A stretch of 64,000 nucleotides of DNA from Malaciobacter pacificus (lineage in GTDB: Bacteria > Campylobacterota > Campylobacteria > Campylobacterales > Arcobacteraceae). How positions within the stretch are numbered: position 1 is the stretch's first letter; the number at the start of each line of letters is the position of its first letter. The stretch lies in the NCBI RefSeq assembly GCF_004214795.1, contig NZ_CP035928.1, positions 1,302,001 to 1,366,000 of the forward strand, in the 5' to 3' direction. The position numbers and the translations under genes are program-made. Positions 60,007 to 64,000 of the stretch are shown here, in pieces. The notes below the pieces were generated by a model. The model saw nothing but the letters and a program-made list of their open reading frames with translations. It was not told where the DNA came from and did no database searches.

Positions 60007-61388
60007 CTATAGAAGAAACAGAAGTTGTAAATAATGCTCAAGAAGACTTTGAAGAGTTTATAAATGCAATTATCAAGGATAAAAAATATTTTTATTGGAC
60101 TTTAGAGTACTTTGAGAGAATGGAGTATATCTCATTTGGACATTATACTCTAACACCATCACAAAAAGAGCAAATCAATGAAGTGGCAAAAGATCTGTTT
60201 CTAGATAAGGGTGTGGTTTTTTCGGTTAAAAATAGCTCTATACGAAATGAACTAAGCATAAAAAATATTACAAAAATTACTAAAGCACAAAAACCTGTAG
60301 AGTTTATCCTTGAATATACTTTGTACAAGATTTTATCTTCGATAGTTGAAGAGCTTGAACTTGATATAAGTGGCGAGTCAGATGAAGAGTTGAAAAAAAC
60401 ATATAGTGTTGAGCTTGAGAAATGGCAAGAGATTTTAAAACTTCAAAAAAACAACTTTATTTTTACATGTTTAAAATACTATATAGAAGAAGATGAACCT
60501 ATCTATTTTGAAGGGTTTAATAAGTTTGGTACATTTGGAACACACAAAGATTTTCTAATAGATTTTGAAAATAAAATAGATGATAAATTAAAAGAGAGAA
60601 TTGATAATCTATGGCTTAATAAAAAGTTTGAGAGAGTGATGAACTTTGTATTTAGTTTTTCAGATAATGACGATAAAGAAGAGCTAAGATTTGCACTGCA
60701 ACATTTGACAAAAGATAAAATCAAAAAGAAAGAGTTGTATTTTAGAGGTCAAGCATATTCTAACTGGTTATTGCGACCAAGTATAGCAAGGACAGAACAG
60801 CTTTTGAAAAATGAAAATGACCTTTTTCACAAGATTTTAGCTCTTAAACCAAATGACTTTAAAAATGATCAAACTGATTATGAACGACTTATAACCATGC
60901 AACATTATGGACTACCAACAAGACTTTTGGATGTGACAAGAAATCCTTTGGTTGGTCTTTATTTTGCATGTAGTAATTTGCTTAGAAAAGATGAAGACGG
61001 TTTAGTTTTTATCTTTGAAGAGAATGATCAAAATGTATTTTTAAATCCTGATGATGAAAAAGTAAAGCATTTGACAAACATAGTAAAATCTGAACACAAT
61101 AAAATCGATACTACAAATAAAGAGTATCTAAAAAATAATCATTTTATCAGAGGTATCGCAAAAAACAAAAGAATAGATAACCAAAGTGGTGATTTTATTT
61201 TTGTGGGTATAAGTGAAAAATCAAAAGAAAATAGAGATGTAGAAAAATTGGTTTCAAGTTATTTGGTGATAGATTATGGAGTAAAAAAATCTTTACTTGA
61301 TAATCTTGAAGTGATGAATATACATGGTGGTTCAGTATATCCAGAGCTTGGTAATATGAGTAACTATCTCCATCATAAGTACAAATAA
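60003..61388 (+). CDS. FRG-domain protein inside the hsd operon
   Basis: 461 residues. The FRG domain is at about 240-400: LYFRGQAYSNWLLRPSIAR and TMQHYGLPTRLLDVTRNPLVGLYFACS. FRG domains occur in phage defence loci, but their reaction is not settled. The N-terminal half is an unassigned charged helical region. The gene overlaps hsdS by four bases and ends 13 bases before hsdR, so it is fully embedded in the restriction operon. It may regulate or extend the system. Confidence 0.87.
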   Translation: MTIEETEVVNNAQEDFEEFINAIIKDKKYFYWTLEYFERMEYISFGHYTLTPSQKEQINEVAKDLFLDKGVVFSVKNSSIRNELSIKNITKITKAQKPVEFILEYTLYKILSSIVEELELDISGESDEELKKTYSVELEKWQEILKLQKNNFIFTCLKYYIEEDEPIYFEGFNKFGTFGTHKDFLIDFENKIDDKLKERIDNLWLNKKFERVMNFVFSFSDNDDKEELRFALQHLTKDKIKKKELYFRGQAYSNWLLRPSIARTEQLLKNENDLFHKILALKPNDFKNDQTDYERLITMQHYGLPTRLLDVTRNPLVGLYFACSNLLRKDEDGLVFIFEENDQNVFLNPDDEKVKHLTNIVKSEHNKIDTTNKEYLKNNHFIRGIAKNKRIDNQSGDFIFVGISEKSKENRDVEKLVSSYLVIDYGVKKSLLDNLEVMNIHGGSVYPELGNMSNYLHHKYK

Positions 61389-61401
61389 TTAGGGGTTTTA
61401 A

Positions 61402-64000
61402 GTGGCTAAACAATCAGAATATTTTATGGAAAAAGAGCTGATAAGACAGCTTGAAAATTTAGGCTATAGAAGAGTTTCAATAAAAGATGAAAACGATCTA
61501 CTATCAAACCTAAAGAAACAACTTGAACGACATAATAATATTGAATTATCTATGGATGAATTTAAAAAGATACTAAATTATCTGAATGATGGTGGGATAG
61601 TTCAAAGGGCATTTATACTTAGAGATAGATTTCCGTTGCAAAGGGATGATGGTACAACTAAAAGGATACGATTTTTCAATATGGAAAAATGGTGTGAAAA
61701 TGAGTACCAAGTAACAAATCAAATAACAATAGAGGGTGCATATACAAATAGATATGATGTAACGATTCTCATAAATGGTTTACCTCTTGTACAAATAGAG
61801 CTTAAAAGAAGTGGAGTAGCCCTTAAAGAAGCATTTAATCAAATAAATAGATACCAAAAAGATAGCTTTTGGGCAAGTCATGGACTTTTTCAATATGTGC
61901 AGATGTTTGTTATAAGTAATCGTGTAAATACAAAATATTTTGCGAATGATCCAGAACAAACTTTTAAACAAACATTTTCTTGGACAGATGAAAAAAACAA
62001 TCCTATATCAGAATTAAAAGATTTTACAAAAGTATTTTTAGAGCCTTGTCACTTGTCTATTATGATAGGCAAATATACGGTTATCAATGAGACTCAAAAA
62101 AGACTTATGGTATTAAGACCTTATCAGTACTATGCAGTTGAAAAAATAGTAAAACAAGTCAAAGACTCTATAGATGGTGGGTATATTTGGCATACTACAG
62201 GAAGTGGAAAAACACTAACTTCATTTAAAACTTCTCAAATCATCAAAGATAACTCAAATGTAAAAAAAGTGCTTTTTGTGGTTGATAGAAAAGATTTGGA
62301 TTATCAAACAGCACAAGAGTTTAACAGTTTTAAAAAAGGTAGTGTAGATAGTACCGATAATACATCAAAACTTATAGAGCAACTTATATCAAATACGGAA
62401 GATACAAAGCTTATAGTTACCACTATCCAAAAGCTTAATAATGCTATCTCAAAAGAGAGCTTTAAAAAGCAAATTGAGCATTTGCAAAATGAGAAGATCG
62501 TATTTATTTTTGATGAGTGCCATCGAAGCCAATTTGGTGAAACACATGGAAAAATAAAAGAGTTTTTTCAAAACAATCAAATGTTTGGATTTACTGGGAC
62601 ACCTATCTTTAACGATAATGCTGTGGCAAATAGCAAAGGTAAAAGAACTACAAAAGATTTATTTGGAGAAAGATTACACACTTATGTGATCAAAGATGCT
62701 ATTAAAGATGAAAATGTATTGAAGTTTTCAGTTGAATATATAGGTAAATATAAACAAAAAGAGGACTCAAAAACAAAGATAGATATATCTGTAGCGGATA
62801 TTGATAAAAAAGAGGTAATGGAGTCTGAAGATAGAATCGAAAAGATTGTAAATTATATTATCGCTGTACATGGTAAAAAAACACATCAAAGAAATTTTAC
62901 TGCAATGCTTTGTGTAGGTAGCGTCGAGGGTGCTATAAAGTACTATGAACTATTTAGAAAGAAAAAAGAGAATCAACAACACAACCTAAATATAGCAACT
63001 ATATTTTCTTATGGACAAAATGAGGAAGCAAAAGAATCTTATGGAATTATAGAAGAGGAAAAACTTGAGGTAAATGCTTCTCAGGTAAATGAAACATACA
63101 AGTCTAAGTTGGAATCGTATATTGAAGATTTTAATAACAAATTTGAGACAAATCATTCTCTAAAAGATACCCAAAGCTACTATACATACTACAACGATAT
63201 AGCAAAAAAAGTAAAAGAGAAAAAAATAGATATTTTAGTAGTGGTAAATATGTTTTTAACAGGGTTTGATAGTAAAAAACTAAATACACTTTATGTGGAT
63301 AAAAACTTAAAATATCATGGACTTATTCAAGCATATTCAAGAACAAATAGAATTGATAGTGAATTAAAAAGTCAGGGTAATATAGTGTGCTTTAGAAATT
63401 TAAAAGATCAAACAGATGAAGCAATCGCACTTTTTAATGATGAAGAAGCAAACGAGTTTGTAAAACATAATGATGTGTTTATCGAAACTTATGAGGAATA
63501 CCTTGAAAAATTTAAAGATGCTCTAAATAGTTTAAAAGATGTTGCACCAACTGTTTCAAGTGTTGATGACTTAAAAGACGAAAAAGAGGAATTGAAATTT
63601 ATAAAAGCATTTAGACAAATCATGAGATTAAAAAATGCTATGACTTCATTCTCTGATTTTACTTGGGATGATTTGGGCTTAAGTGAACAAGAGTTTGAAG
63701 ATTATGTAGGTAAATATCTTGATTTAAACGATAAAGTAAAAAGAAATCAAAATAGTGAAAAAGAATCTATTTTAGATGAAATAGATTTTGAGCTTGAGCT
63801 ACTGCACAAAGATGATATAAATGTAGCGTATATTTTAGAGCTTTTAGCAAGAGTAAGACGAGAAAAAGGCGATGACTATCAAAAACAAAAAGATGCTGTA
63901 ATAAAAATGATTGTCGGTGAATCAAAACTAAGAAGTAAAAAAGAGCTTATTGAAAAGTTTATTGATGACCATTTGATGAAGCTTGGGGAAGAAGATAATA
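61402..64000 (+). CDS. hsdR: Type I restriction enzyme motor/nuclease subunit, cut by right edge
   Basis: Open from a GTG at 61402 (AGGGG seven bases upstream) to the edge, about 866 residues so far. The N-terminal nuclease domain has DVTILINGLPLVQIELKRSG with the E-x-K of the PD-(D/E)xK family. The helicase part has HTTGSGKTLTSF (Walker A) and FDECHRSQFGE. It translocates DNA and cuts when the site is unmethylated. The C-terminus is beyond the window. Confidence 0.93.
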   Translation, partial: MAKQSEYFMEKELIRQLENLGYRRVSIKDENDLLSNLKKQLERHNNIELSMDEFKKILNYLNDGGIVQRAFILRDRFPLQRDDGTTKRIRFFNMEKWCENEYQVTNQITIEGAYTNRYDVTILINGLPLVQIELKRSGVALKEAFNQINRYQKDSFWASHGLFQYVQMFVISNRVNTKYFANDPEQTFKQTFSWTDEKNNPISELKDFTKVFLEPCHLSIMIGKYTVINETQKRLMVLRPYQYYAVEKIVKQVKDSIDGGYIWHTTGSGKTLTSFKTSQIIKDNSNVKKVLFVVDRKDLDYQTAQEFNSFKKGSVDSTDNTSKLIEQLISNTEDTKLIVTTIQKLNNAISKESFKKQIEHLQNEKIVFIFDECHRSQFGETHGKIKEFFQNNQMFGFTGTPIFNDNAVANSKGKRTTKDLFGERLHTYVIKDAIKDENVLKFSVEYIGKYKQKEDSKTKIDISVADIDKKEVMESEDRIEKIVNYIIAVHGKKTHQRNFTAMLCVGSVEGAIKYYELFRKKKENQQHNLNIATIFSYGQNEEAKESYGIIEEEKLEVNASQVNETYKSKLESYIEDFNNKFETNHSLKDTQSYYTYYNDIAKKVKEKKIDILVVVNMFLTGFDSKKLNTLYVDKNLKYHGLIQAYSRTNRIDSELKSQGNIVCFRNLKDQTDEAIALFNDEEANEFVKHNDVFIETYEEYLEKFKDALNSLKDVAPTVSSVDDLKDEKEELKFIKAFRQIMRLKNAMTSFSDFTWDDLGLSEQEFEDYVGKYLDLNDKVKRNQNSEKESILDEIDFELELLHKDDINVAYILELLARVRREKGDDYQKQKDAVIKMIVGESKLRSKKELIEKFIDDHLMKLGEEDN

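Noticed and set aside
1-64000. CRISPR arrays, rRNA genes and riboswitches
   Set aside because: No regular repeat-spacer pattern, rRNA sequence or recognisable riboswitch was seen on reading the window.

Overview
The window is AT-rich chromosomal DNA that looks like an Arcobacter-type member of the Campylobacterota. The basis is the gene content and style: short flagellin, OmpR-type and LytS/LytTR two-component systems, Fur/TonB/HemP iron genes, many TTG/GTG starts and tightly overlapping genes. The genus is an inference; there is no rRNA or complete tRNA here to confirm it.

Layout. Positions 1-5800 hold small exported proteins, a two-component system followed by a one-heme cytochrome c, a flagellin, a DUF309 protein and a DnaQ-like exonuclease. 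Positions 5800-13300 hold a DUF523/DUF1722 protein, photolyase, a CrtI-like oxidoreductase, a rhodanese, a LytS/LytTR pair, an SRPBCC protein and ferrochelatase. Positions 13300-17260 are a molybdenum hydroxylase operon (2Fe-2S subunit, molybdopterin subunit, XdhC, MocA-like). Positions 17370-24915 form a redox/aldehyde-stress cluster: metallo-beta-lactamase-fold lipoprotein, two SDRs, two alcohol dehydrogenases, an AraC regulator, a luciferase-like oxidoreductase and a MarR regulator, with repeat sequences that look like the operators.

Positions 25001-29152 are the most striking part. Three hairpin repeats with 7-base ends behave exactly like integron attC sites, and they cut the region into three gene cassettes with all genes on the minus strand: a RelE/ParE-type toxin-antitoxin pair, a PIN-like nuclease, and a protein kinase. 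The two ends of each cassette are exact complements of each other. No integrase gene lies next to the array, so it is a candidate orphan cassette array. The kinase cassette is split by an IS4-type element with 14-bp perfect inverted repeats and a 7-bp target duplication; removing the IS restores one 373-aa kinase.

Positions 29400-38925 hold a cyclophilin-like protein, an unusual CMD-domain/MFS fusion, a cupin, an AraC regulator, a DEAD-box helicase whose real start seems to be ATC, and a large PAS sensor kinase split by a second IS (1493 bp, 16-bp imperfect inverted repeats, 5-bp target duplication). Positions 39020-50100 are iron and efflux functions: ExbD-ExbB-TonB, a TolC/MacA/MacB-type efflux system, a PepSY protein, Fur, a 38-aa membrane peptide, HemP and a TonB-dependent receptor, with Fur-box-like palindromes.

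From about 50165 to the right edge the DNA is accessory: an integrase tail remnant, a lone superfamily 1 helicase, a 3' fragment of tRNA-Leu(CAA) that probably marks an island end, an HNH protein overlapping a tyrosine recombinase, a Fic protein with an AbiEi-like N-terminus behind four spaced repeats, and a type I restriction-modification operon (hsdM, hsdS, an FRG-domain gene, hsdR) that runs off the right edge.
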